In this document: positions 44,589-57,449 of the stretch, one piece after another | How the letters are laid out: the number at the start of each line of letters is the position of its first letter | How positions within the stretch are numbered: the first letter of the stretch is position 1 | NCBI GenBank assembly: GCA_963693365.1 | Contig: CAVNZM010000010.1 | Location: 9,300,001 to 9,364,000, forward strand | Reading direction: 5' to 3' | Length of the DNA stretch: 64,000 bases | Origin: Amoebidium appalachense | Taxonomy: Eukaryota; Ichthyosporea | The notes under the pieces: model-generated | The model's input: only the letters and a program-made list of their open reading frames with translations | Told to the model about the DNA's origin: nothing | Database searches by the model: none | Program-made: the position numbers and the translations under genes

Positions 44589-44780
44589 ACTTGCTCCGAG
44601 CAGAATTATTAATGATCTGCAAAAACCGAGGGTTATTCTGCAAGAGCAGAATTAATCTGATAGAAGCAGATTATTCTGCAAAAGGCAGAATTGTTTTGCA
44701 AAAAGTAGAATTATTGTTCAAATGCTGAATTATTCGGCATTAAGCAGAATTAATCTGCTTTAAGCAGACTTATCTTGGTA
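44589..44780. repeat. Palindromic AT-rich repeat cluster (GCAGAATTA / TAATCTGC words)
   Basis: About ten imperfect copies of GCAGAATTA or its near complement TAATTCTGC/AATCTGC alternate every 15-25 bp, giving many small hairpins. There is no coding potential. Confidence 0.75.
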
Positions 44781-46203
44781 ATGCTCACGTGCACCACCCA
44801 AAAAACAACAGCAACAACCACAAAAACACCCAGACAGAAAAACTACAACTCAGACGACAGCCCCAACACATTCACCAATCGTCTGTTTAGAGTGTTACAT
44901 GACCCACCAGCCCACACACCCATATTTAGAATCTCCGGCTAATACGTGTAGAGGCCAACACGAAATTCGAAGCACTAAAGCCCTTGCAGGCAGTAAATTT
45001 AAACTTTCCCACTATGGGAACCACCGTACGCGTATTTTCACACACACACCCACACCCACCCACCCACCCACGTAAAACCCACACCCACGCCCACACCCAC
45101 ACGCACGCACGCACACACACGCGCGCACGCGCGCGCACACACACATATCCACACACATGTTCACGCTATTATTGTTTACACTAGCATGAATCACACGGGC
45201 TGCATACATGTGCACACAGAGTTCTGTAGCAGTAGGGATCATTTTGAATTTTTAAACTAAGTTAAAAACAGAAAGGTGGGGTGGGAGGTAGCAAGATCAT
45301 AGGGACCTCCTGATTAACCCCGGATGCAACCCATTACAGTATTCACTACCCCCCCCCCCCCCCCCCCCCCCCCTCCTCCCTCCACGACCACCACCATTTC
45401 TCCCCGGGGACCCACTGGCACACGGCACAGTATGTATACGTAGCACTCCGGCTGACATCACCTGCACGGTGTGTTATATAATGATCAAATCTAGATGTGG
45501 GCCTGCCAGAAGCATGCTGTACACCCTGAGCCTCATGCATGCGGCAGCTACACCCTCACGCGCTCATGCTTGCTAATGGCCAAAACGTAAATCTACTGGT
45601 CATGATCATCAGTTGCCCAACCGTTGCTATCGTCCGCATCAGATTGCCTGGCTGCCATAGTGCTGCACATATCCCTTTTTCTCTTTTCGGATGCTGGGGT
45701 GATGATGTGAATCTCACAAGCTTGTTGCTCACTCGTTCTATCCATCAGAACGCAGTCAGACTCCCTCCCCCCCCCCCCCCCCCCCCCCGGGATACCAATT
45801 CGGACTTGCCCGGAAGACTTCGCGTAAACCCTCGAGTTTCTAGCTTCCCATGCATGCATATGGCTCGACCGTGCACAATTGCTGACTGGCACCACATGTG
45901 CTAATAACCACAACGTTCAAATATTAACAACTACACTGTGTTCCGCTTTGACACATGTAGACACTGTGGCATACACACGTTGCAGCATACAGCACACATG
46001 CATACTGGCACACACACAGTGAGCATGATAAAACATAGCTATAGCCCACTCATAATTTGAGGCCTTGCGGCTGCCAGTGGAACAAATGCAAGTACTTGGG
46101 AGCGACCCCCGGAGCGGGGGAGAGGCCGGGGGGGGGGGGGGGGGGGAGTGGGGTGCGCGGGAGAGAGCCACTCTTACGGGGTGGCGAGGGGGGCGTGTGG
46201 AGG

Positions 46204-46235
<32 letters not shown>

Positions 46236-46395
46236 TTCCCTCTGCCGGACTGTCTGTATTGCTTTGGTGGTATTCGGCCACTGCATCACCTCGTTTCGTT
46301 TGCACTGGGGCATTCATGGGAGCAGCCGTGTGGATAGGGCCACAGGGCACAGCCATGGTAACGCTATTTACTGATAGCAGGGGCTGCATGCTGGG
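44781..46395. other. Intergenic, no gene seen
   Basis: The stretch holds CA-rich DNA at 45040-45150, poly-C runs at 45350-45373 and 45770-45788, a G-run at 46130-46146 and a C-run at 46208-46235. Nothing else could be supported. Confidence 0.5.
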
Positions 46396-46803
46396 TTAGT
46401 GGCTGCACATGCACAGGGCCAGTGCCCACTTTGCACTGCTGATGGCGGGGCATGAGGGTCCAGAGGGGCACAGGCTCCAGCAAGCAGGTGGGCCAGCACT
46501 GGTGGGGGGTGTGCCGTCCAGCAGGCAGCAAGGGCCATTGCCTGCTACCATGCAGCCACACACACACCAAGTGCTTGGAGGGTGGGGGGTCATGGGGCAG
46601 TCTCGGCAGTACCTGTGTGTGTGTGTGTGTGTGGTTGTGGTGTGCATGTGCGTGTGCGTATGAGTGTGAGAGTGAGCGTGAGTGTGCCTGTCTGCCTAAC
46701 CGATTGTGTGCACATGTCATAGACAAATGCAAACACATGCCACCTGCCAGTATCATGAAGTCCTGTTTCAGCCTAACAGATCACATACACTAGGGGGAAG
46801 TAT

Positions 46804-46834
<31 letters not shown>

Positions 46835-47424
46835 AAAAAAAGAAAAAAATCCATTTGTGTATCTCAAGTTTGATGGATAAATGCACATTCATTCTGTGTT
46901 CGTGTGTGCGGATGTTTGTGGGTTTGTGGATGTGTAAAACATCTTCTCTTCCTCCCAGCATGAAAATCATGTGCAAGCGCACATACGTCTGAATGCCTAT
47001 TTTTTTTTTGTGTGTTTGTGTGTGCGTGTGCGTATGCCAGCACGCGCGTGTGTACATGTGTGTGCGGTATACTGTATGTGTGTGCGTGTGTGTGCACACA
47101 CCCTGTGTGTCTGTGTGTGTGTGTGCTTGCGTGTGTATGTGTGCGTATGTGTCTGCGCGTGCGCGGGCACACACACACACGCACGTGTGCATTTTATTTG
47201 TGAGCATGTGGATGTGCCTGTGCCTGTGCCTGTTGTGTGGCTGTGCGTATGTGTATGTATGCATGTGGTGTCTACATGTGTATATGCACCAGAGAGGGTG
47301 TGTGTGTTGTGTGTTGTGAATGTGTGAGTGAGTGAGTGTGTGGTGTACGTAAGAGACAGACAAGGAGGGGAAGAGGGGGGGGGGGGGAGGGAGAGGGAGA
47401 GGGAGAGGGAGAGGGAGAGAGGCA

Positions 47425-47487
<63 letters not shown>

Positions 47488-49699
47488 GAGAGACAGAGAG
47501 AGAGAGCAAGAGAGGCCGGGGGAGGGAGGGAGGGAGGGGTGGAGGGAGGGAGGGAGGGAGGGAGGGGTGGAGGAAGGGAGGAAGGGAGGGAGATAGGGAG
47601 GGAGGGAGGGAAGGAAGGAAGGAGGGGGGGAGGGGGGAGAGGGGGGAGGGGGGAGGGAGGGGGGAGGGAGGGGGGGAGGGAGGTAGGTAGGGAGGGAGGT
47701 AGGGAGGTAGGGTGGTAGGGTGGGAGGGAGGGAGGGAGGGAGGGAGGAAGGGAGGGAGGGTGGAGAGAGAATGTGTGCATAAGTACGGGCAAGTGCATTT
47801 GCATGTGCGGCTGCGTAAAACGGTCTCACAGGCCAAATTTTGTTTCTTCTGTGCTGTGTAATCCTGTGTGTGTGTGCGTGTGTGCCAATGTGTGCGATTT
47901 GCGTGTGTCTGCTGTCAAGCATGCATGCATTTTGGTAACGGTGGTGATAACCGTTATTCGGGCGAGGGGGAATCGCAGGGTGGGGTGGGGAGGGGGGAGG
48001 GGGGGGGGGGGGGGGGGAAGAGAGAGGGGCAGGCAAGGAAACATGGAATGCAGATACAATGTGCCACGAACAAACATTGTGAGGCTTTGTGTGTGTGTGT
48101 ACTGATTGCAGCAGGCACGCACCTGGCCGTCACCTTGCTGCACGCACACATGCCCCGTGCCACTCCGCATCGGCAGCCAGCCAGCCCAGCCAGGCCCATG
48201 TTGCCTCGTGCTCCTGGGCCCGCCCCTGGGCCAGCAGCACGGGGTCTGTGTCGGGAGGGATCTCTGTGGCACGCTGGCTGAAGGACACCTTGCGCCGGCT
48301 GTGTGCTGCCGGCACGGCCCTGAGGCCGCACACGGTCTCCAGGCCCTCCAGCCTGTCCCACAGGGCCGCCCGTGCGGCCTCTGCCCTTGTCAGCCTGCCG
48401 TCCAGGGCCCTCTGGGCCGCAAAATCCTCGGCCAGGGCCGCAGCCAGGCTCTCCCCGTGCTCACCGGCAGGCACGGCCACAGCCTCCAGGGGGGTGGCCT
48501 CCTGGCCGGCCACCTGCATGGCCTCGTCCTCGCTGTCCACCGTCACCACCATAGGCGGCTCCTCACTGAACGACACCCGCCGGTCGCTGTGCTGCCCGGC
48601 TGCCCGCCCCGTGCCTGACGCCATCCTGCCCCCCCGCATCAACACCCTGACTGCTCTCACCCGCTAGCAAAACAAACACCTGCAGCACCCAGCAGGCCCA
48701 CAGCCCCAGCCAGCACCACACAGCACACCACAGCACAAGGGCACATGCTTGCAGAAAAGGCCAAGCATGTGCACTATTGAGTCAAGCAAACCCTGGGGGC
48801 AATAGAACAATAATGACAGGAGCTTGCGGCCCGTCCAACGCAAAAAGGCAAGACTGCTAAAAGTCAAAACGAAGGCAAAGCCTTTCTAGAGAGATAAGAG
48901 TCAGTTGGGAAGGGACTGAAGGGCACTGAGGTGGGCAGGGAACTGTGAACTTTGACCGTATGTGCAAGTGGGCAGTCAACCATGGACCCCCTCCCCCCCC
49001 CCCCCAAAAAAAAAAAGGTGAAAAAAAGAATAAAACGAGAGGCAGCAGGTGTGTGCAAACGTGTCTACAACGACAGAAAGTGCCCTTAAAGGGCAACAAG
49101 GAACCTATGTGCGCATCGAGTTAGTAGAAGGAGAGGGCAAACGAGCGAAAAAGGAGCCCTCCCTAACGTAGTTTGCGGGAAACAATCGACCGAAGAAAAC
49201 TAAGCCCGCATATGGCAGCAAGGAGCTATAATAATATGGACAGGCTTGAAAGTCAATACGGCTGCGCAAGAGTGAGTGAGTGGTGAGAGGGAGAGGGGCT
49301 GGGGGGAAAGAGGGGGAGGCTCTCAGCCGGGGAGGGGGCGGGGCAGAGGGGGGAGGGGGAGGGGGGTAAGGGGGCAAACAAGGAACGTAACAGCAAAACA
49401 CCCTATTTCCCGAAAAATGAGCCCTGAAACAGCTCCTCCCCCTACCCCTCCCCTTTCCCCTCTCTCCAATTCATCACCCTTCGCCGCTCTGTCAAGTCCC
49501 ACAACCAACCTCACTCTCCCACCAACGTGACCCTCGATTCCCCAACTCCTCGTCCAACCGTACCTTCCACGGCCTTGCCCCCCATGCTTAGGTGCACATG
49601 CAGGGTCGTCTGCCTGCCCCCTCCCTCCCCCCTTCCCTCCCCCCCCCCCCCCCCCCCTCCCCCCCCCCCTCCCCCCTCCCCCCCACCCCCCTCCCCCCA

Positions 49700-49731
<32 letters not shown>

Positions 49732-49899
49732 CATTTCTTGCCCAGCCCCCTTGCAAACACCCCTCCATCCCTTCCCACACGCCCACCTGCTGTGATGTGG
49801 CAGACCGTTAGGCCTGCGTGGCTGGCCAGTGGCCGGGAACCCTCTGCTGTGTGGCCCCGAAGGTCGAAGGCTGTGGCGTGGCTGCGCAAGGGGCCTGGC
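46396..49899 (-). CDS. Unassigned gene with two RVxF PP1-docking motifs (partial model)
   Basis: Four exons join in phase: 49899-49787, 49609-49564, 48624-48134 and 46612-46396, with a TAA at the end. The main exon encodes about 163 residues from an internal ATG at 48624. It has DRRVSFSEEP near its start, an acidic DSEDEA, an Ala/Leu-rich predicted helix in the middle (about residues 65-105), and RRKVSFSQRATEIPP later. RVSF and KVSF both fit the RVxF rule for docking protein phosphatase 1. The last exon would be Cys-rich and is less certain. The 5' end is not found. I do not recognise the family; a PP1-regulatory or kinetochore-type scaffold is one possibility. Intron 3 holds a 400-bp GA-rich tract. 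Confidence 0.55.
47377..47770. repeat. Purine tract (GAGG, GGGA, GA) with an inserted (CA)n
   Basis: Nearly 400 bp of purines on the plus strand encloses (CA)n at 47427-47466 and (GA)n at 47467-47487. Such mirror-symmetric purine runs can form triplexes. Confidence 0.9.
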
Positions 49900-51209
49900 C
49901 TGCGTTGCAGCAGCTAGACAGGTTGGTGTGCGTGTATCAGGGGTTTTGTGATAGCTACTTGCTGTGCCAGCTGTCAAGTTCAAGTTAGGCCAGACCGCTA
50001 AGATGAACTTGAAAGTTTTTTGGGGGCCTTGTACGCATCTGAGCACAGTGGCTCTGGTAAGTGGTCTTTTGAAAATTGGGGCGTGTGATGCGTGTGTGGA
50101 TTGGATTAGCGCGCATCAGCTCTCGTAAGCGCTGCAGCCTGAGCCAATCATAGCGCGCCGGGCATTTGGTTAGGTTACTAACTTACAAAGCTGTACTATG
50201 CGGCTCGATTTTCGACTGCTGTGGCCTAACGAGCCGTTGTCGCGCAAAGGATAGGGCTTGTAAGCATACGAGTTTGGTTGCGCTCGAGCACAGCCAACAC
50301 TGATGATCACAGCTGTTCACTGATGTGCAGTGTGCATCTGTATACGTGTGTGTTCCATGTGAGTGAGTGATCGAGAGCGAGTGTGAGCGCCGGTGTATGT
50401 GTGTATGTGTGTGTGTGTGTCACCGTGGGTGTGCGCGTGCGCGCCGCGTGTGCATGTGTGTCCATGTGTGTGTGTGTGTGCGTGTGCATGAGCATGTGTC
50501 TGTGTGTGTACGCGCGCGCGTTTGTGCGTGTGCATGTGTGTGTGTTCGTGTGTGTCAGGTTGTGTGCGCGGCGGTGCGTGCACCTGTATGAGTGCAGGTC
50601 CAACCGTTGTACGGCGTCGAGTGTACCGCACACGTATGCGCGACAGTGAGTGTGTTGGTGCCACGGAATGGTCTCTGTCTAATGTGAGTGTGCGTTTCGT
50701 CATGAACGCCGTGTACAAAGTCCCCATCATCTATGTGAGAGCATAAAGTGCAAACTTATTGGTGGCATCAAGGTAGTGACAACGACCTCTGAAATTCTTG
50801 AAGTGCTGCGGCGGAAGCAGTACTTCTCGGCACAACCTTCGCCCCTTTCTCCGGCCTCACGAAAAGTCATAGCCTACAGTAAGTCTACTGGAACTTCACC
50901 CGGGCACTCCATCATGTGCAGAAAGGTTTTGAAGGAGCCATGCTTGTGGTGGTCTAGTGGTGCTTTCTCTGCTGATGTCTGGGGTTGCGGCACGCCAATG
51001 ACCATGATCACCGTTTCTGCTCGTCCCTGGCTTTGCGCCCCGGCGGACCTGAGAAGTTGAGCCGAAAAACTGACAGCCTGGCCACCGGCCAGGGGAGATT
51101 ACCAAGCCAATCTGTCACGTGCCGTGCCGAACTTGCTGGCAAGCAGTCTGCCAAACCGCTGAGATCCACCTCAACAACTTTCCCATACTCCATTGTGACA
51201 CATTGCCCA

Positions 51210-51269
<60 letters not shown>

Positions 51270-52401
51270 ACCCCCCACCCCGTGATCATGACCGGGCCAC
51301 CCCAGGCTCATCCGGAAGTATCTACGGCACAATGGCTTGAGGTACAGGGGCCTGTGACGCCTTAGGTCCGGTCCACAAAGAGAGTTTTGCTATGGCCAGC
51401 TGGGGACTCATGATTGGGCTGCTGGACACGCTGTCGACCTGCCCGGATGGACTTCCGGAGGCCTTGGCGCGCGGCCGGCAGGCAGGTCGGTGGTGTGCAT
51501 ACCACTGGGCTGTTGAGCCAATCAAACGCTGGTTAAAATACAACCTAAACTTTTAGTTTTGTAGGGGCTTAACTGAGTTTTCTGGAAACTGTAATTTACC
51601 ACTTTAGACTTTTTGTTGAGTTCTGTTGGTCGTCACATTGAGTATTTATATGATTTTCACACAGTGTTCAGGTATCTCAGTATGTACTTGTTACTGGATA
51701 ACTCGTGAAGTTTTTATTGTCTTCTCAGTATGCCGTGCATACTTGCATATCTTTCCGTCGAATAAATCCAGTCAAAAGAATTTTTTTTTTTTTACTAAGT
51801 TATGAAACTTTAAGCATACTGCTAAAAGTATCCGTTATGAGCCCCTTGAGATCTGAGGGTGCATGCCAGCAGTAAAAGTGCCGCACTTTCACTTGCACTT
51901 GTGTGCGTGCAGACAAAACCATTGGGTTGAGCAAAACCCTTGTACGTTTCCAAGACGTATAAGCTGATTCTGTAATCCTATAACGCACGCTGTAGTGGTT
52001 GTATACTATGAGGCAGGCCCACATGCAGCCCCCACAGGCTTTGTAACCACAAAATTTAGCGTACAGTTTTGCACGAGTTTTTTTATCGCTGTCAGATCTG
52101 GCCTTCATGCATGCCTGCTGGTGCGAACCAGAGGGCTGTGATCGATAGGCTGGTGAATGGGCAACATTTTACAGCAGGGAAAGACACCGCACCGAGCGAA
52201 TCGCACTTTCTAATCCGTGTGTGAGCCTGCGGTAGGGCTCGGTTGCTGGGTAGCACACCTTGACCTCTGCACGGCACCCACTGGCACTCTGCACTGTGGC
52301 CAGCACCTTGTGCCAGTTTAAGTTCAAGGAGCCCGCACGTTGGTGGCTGGCCCAGGACACTTTGGGGTGCAACCCTGGCCTGGTGAGGGCCAGCCTGCAC
52401 C
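49900..52401. other. Intergenic with scattered exon-like pieces
   Basis: Unassigned single-copy DNA. A short frame from the ATG at 50003 ends at a GTAAGT donor at 50057. A better piece at about 50774-50881 encodes TTSEILEVLRRKQYFSAQ and more before another GTAAGT. Neither can be tied to a gene. CCAAT elements lie at 50133 and 51514, and a 55-base C run at 51214-51269. Confidence 0.35.
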
Positions 52402-52900
52402 ATGCTGCACTGCCACGTGGCCACCTGCACGGCAGGGCCAGAGCAAGGCGCGCTGCCTGAGCTCAGCTGTGACGACATAGACAGGGCCCTGCGCCTTGCT
52501 GAGGCCACCACAGAGCCAGGTGCGTACACTGACTGTGGTTGGGCCGGTGGGTCTTGACGGTGTGGGCGTGCCTGCGTGTTGGTGAGCGTGTTGCGCTCGC
52601 ACCGTTTGCTGGGTGCCAGTGCATGGTGTGTTCTTGCGTTTGTCCGTGGCTGTACTTGTGCGCGTCTGACACGAGATCTTTCTTTTTTTTTGGGATTTTT
52701 TTTTTTTTTTGTGTATGTGTGTGTGTGTGTGTGTATGTTGTAGAGGGGAAATAGAAGGGAAATAGATGACAGAGAGTAATAAATAATAATAATCGGGCTG
52801 GTTGACCATATATTTATAGAGTATACCGTGTCCAAGCAGTGTAATAATTTAAAGAACCAGTGAGCGTACAAGGGTGCTCTGCCAACGTTAGTTACACCTA

Positions 52901-52986
<86 letters not shown>

Positions 52987-53148
52987 GTGTGTGTCTCGCG
53001 TGCGTGTGTGTGTGTGTGTTGGTGTGTGCGTTTGCACTTGAGTTGTACTTTTTCTCGTGAGTGTGCTCGTGCGTGTGCGTGTGCCCTTGTGCTTATGTGT
53101 GTGCGTGTGCGTGTACGTGTGCGCGTGCGTGTGCGTGTGCGTGTGCAC

Positions 53149-53189
<41 letters not shown>

Positions 53190-53401
53190 TTGTGTGTATG
53201 TGTGTGCATGGGTGCGCGTTTACACGTTTGTGTTTGCTCATACACGCGAGTGTGCGTGTGTAGGTATGCGTGTCTCTGTCTACGTCTCGTGTCTGCTTGT
53301 GTGCGTGCGTGCATGTGTGCGTGCGTGCGTGCATGCGTGCGTGCGTGCGTGCGTGTGTGCATGCGTGCGTGCATGCGTGCGTGCGTGCGTGCGTGCGTGT
53401 G

Positions 53402-53458
<57 letters not shown>

Positions 53459-54005
53459 GCGTGTTTGTGCATATGTTTAATCAAATATGGCCCGTCTGCA
53501 ATATCTTGACAAATCACCTCCAAAACCTGGTGTGTGGCAACCCGAAACTTTGGGATATATTTAACCTGCTTGTCCAAGAAAAGAGGTGCCTAGTTAGCTC
53601 TGCAGCATTCTTGCACATGCAACTCCTAAGCGCCTGCAGGGGCAACATGTGTGCTCGTATGTACCTTGATGGTCCATGTTGTCACTAGTGGCTGTTCGTG
53701 CACCTGGCTGGTACTGTGTTTTTTGTTTATTGTTCCAAAGTTTTTGTGTGCGGGTAGCTGGAGCATTGCTGGCACACGTTGAACGGTCAACTTGCACGGA
53801 CCGCAGTCCACGGCACGAGGGGATCTGGGTTACAATGCAGCACCGAGTCGTGTGATCCTCTGCTGTTGGAAGGCTTTCCCTCTGCATTATATATATATAT
53901 CATCATGATCAATTACAATATATATCATAATGCGTGTATATACATATATGTATATATTATGTATATATATATATATATATATCAGTACACACACACACAC
54001 ACCGT

Positions 54006-54082
<77 letters not shown>

Positions 54083-54922
54083 ACACACGCACACACATGA
54101 TCCGACGATCTTGCGCTTGACTGACTGCCCTTTGGCTGCAGATTTTTCTGCCCTTGGGGCTTTGCGGGTGAAAAGACGACACTCGCTGGCCAGCGACGCG
54201 CAGTCCCCTCTCTGTCCGGGCCCATATGACCGCCGGCCCAGCCTGGCGGGGTCACGGCGTGGCAGCCTGAGCCTCTCTGACCTTGTGGGCCAGACCCCGC
54301 CCCGTGCAACCTCCCGGGCAGACCAGCACGGTGGCCCCAGCAGCTACCTGGGGGGGCGGCGGCAGTCGGCGCTGCCGGTGCTGCAGTCGGGGCGGTGGGG
54401 AGAGGACATGCTGCTGGGGGACCTGGAGCTGTCCCTGCGGCTGGCCCTGGACGGGCCCACGGCCCTGGCCCTGACCTCAAAGCGCCGCCACTCGGCCCTG
54501 CCCACCCTGCTTGCCGCCTCCCAACCTGCGCTGCCCAGCTACAGAGGTGAGCCATAAGCACTGCACACACGCATGTCAGCCATTCACACATACGCCAACC
54601 CGCCCTCGTCCTCCGAGCCACCAAGGTGCATGTAGCCCCAGTTAAATTCAGATCATGCAGGGTTACCCCCAGCCGCTAGCATGTAGTGTAATTGAGTTAC
54701 TCTAAACAGACATGGAGTGTATGTATTTCACTCTCAAAACACATCAAATGGAGGCAGGCATTTTGACACACCCACTGCAGCCAAGGGGCTAGGGCAGGAT
54801 GCGGGCCACAGCACACTGACAGCACAGCTGGCTGGCCTGCATGTGGGCACGAGTGCTGCAAGCAGGTGCGTGGAATGGGTCATGGTGTGTGTGCGTACGG
54901 TGTGTGTGTATGTGTGTTTGTG

Positions 54923-54957
<35 letters not shown>

Positions 54958-54960
54958 TGT

Positions 54961-55002
<42 letters not shown>

Positions 55003-55135
55003 CGTGTGTGTATGTGCGTTCGTGCGGCATGGTGTGTTTTTTGGGGGGTTTGTGTGTTTGTGTTGTGTGTGTGCGTGCGTGTGTGTGTACGTTTGTGTGG
55101 CACGGTGTGTGTGCTTGCGTGTTTGTGTGCTTGCG

Positions 55136-55212
<77 letters not shown>

Positions 55213-56224
55213 CGCGCGTGCGTGCGTGCGTGCGTGTGTGTGTTGATGCCCAGTTTATGTGCCGGTGAGGGTGAGCAGGCCTGTCCCCGTGCGTTGCCTC
55301 GGACAGATACGAGTAACAATGGGCCCGCAGCACCCACAGCCTACCCGGTGCTAGCGCTGACAGCCTGTTGCTGGAGAACCTGTCACTGGCAGAGGTGGGT
55401 GTCCCTGGTGGACGGTGAGGGGTTAGAATGGTATCATTAGGCATATGATGGTTTCTATAGGGAAGTCTACAATACACATTGCACAGGTGGTAACTACAGA
55501 GATACTTACTATATGTATTACTACATAGATGTCACCAGCCATTTGCATTGATAATATTCGGCACCTATGTACAGTGATATCTACTTATTAGCAGATAGAC
55601 ATTCCCTGCCATTTGCATTATTAGGATGGCATCTCCACGAATATCCACGATGGGCATTTGATATGTTATGCTTATCAATCCGTGATCGGCATTTTGAAAT
55701 GCCATTATGGTTATCTATCCAATATGGAAATTTTGAAATGTTCTTATGCATATCTATCCACGATGGGCATTTTGAAATGCTATGCTTATCTATCTACGAT
55801 GGGCATAAATGAAAGTATGCTTATCTATCTACGATGGGCATCTTGAAATGTTATGCTTATCTATCCGTGATGGGAGATGCCTCTTTGAGCGATATTACAT
55901 TTATGAAACACACCACGTGGCAACCATGGGAACTAGTTATTTCGGAGGTGTCCATCATATGCTGACGGTTGGGTGCAGGACTGGCCAGACTTCTACGATG
56001 GGCATCTTGAAATGTTATGCTTATCTATCCGTGATGGGAGATGCCTCTTTGAGCGATATTACATTTATGAAACACACCACGTGGCAACCATGGGAACTAG
56101 TTATTTCGGAGGTGTCCATCATATGCTGACGGTTGGGTGCAGGACTGGCCAGACTTGCCGGGGATGCTGATAGGGGATGACGTCATCGAGACCATGGGTG
56201 GGTGAATGGATGCCCTTTTTTTGT

Positions 56225-56273
<49 letters not shown>

Positions 56274-56787
56274 GGGGGGGGGGGGGGGAGAGGGGGAGGG
56301 GTGCATATCTGACCGGCACCTGCTAACTGAACGGGGGCAGAGGAGGAGAGGCAGTGCGAGCACTGCAGCCGCAGTGTGCTCTCGTGGCGCTGCTTCCCCG
56401 GCACCACCGTCACCCTGTGCCAGGTCAGACACCATGCGCCCCTCCCCTGCCACATGCTCGTGTGTTGTTGGGTGCAGCGTCCAGGGCTAGGGGGGGTTTT
56501 ACACTCGGTTAGTAAACAGGGCTAGGGGGGGTTTTACACTCGGCTAGTAAAGATTGCCGGGGCTGGGGCCAAACTTTTCAATAATGCATACAGGCGCTGT
56601 ACTTCGCAAACGGCCTATGGCAGCCCCAGCCGTGCATGTACTGGCCCACACCGTGTCAGCCACACACATGCACGAACTGACCCGCCCATCCACAGACCTG
56701 CTACGAGTACATCGAACTCAGTGCCCAGGGCCTTGTGCTCAGCGACCCAGCCACCTATCCAGACACCCCCAACACGGGATCATCCAG

Positions 56788-56824
<37 letters not shown>

Positions 56825-57418
56825 CCCCCCGTCGTCCTCTCAGGGGCATAATGCTGACGTCAGGTGGCCTACAGCTCACTTGCTGCTGACCCCGCCACAC
56901 CCCCGGCCCCATCCACAACCGACGGGGATCTGCCGCCCCTCAATGGCCCACAGGCAAAGCAAAGGCCCCGGCCAGCGCCCAGGCCACATAAAGTGAGTGT
57001 GCATGGTCTGTTTCCTAATTAGGCCACACAAAGCGGGAGTGTGCATGGTCTGTTGTCTATTACTAACTGACTGGGCACGCAGGGCACCATGCAGCCCCGG
57101 GCAGACCCCCTCCAAAAAGAAACCGGCCGCTGAGCCCCGGCAGGCCACCGAGTGCTCTAACTGCCACAGGTTGGTGTGTGGCTGCGCACGTGTGTGCCTG
57201 TGTGCACAGGGACACCACGTGCTGCCCGTGTCTGGCCATGCGCGTGTGGCTTTTGGGCTGTGTGTGCTCTTTCTTGTGTGCTGATGTGTGCCTTGGTGCC
57301 GCTGTATGCAAGTGTAGGTGTACGTTATGTGTCCTTGGTTGTGTGTGTCTGTTTGCAGTGTGCGTGTAATGTGTGTGTTTGTACTTGTGTGTGCGTGCGT
57401 GCGTGCTTGCTTGTTTGC

Positions 57419-57449
<31 letters not shown>

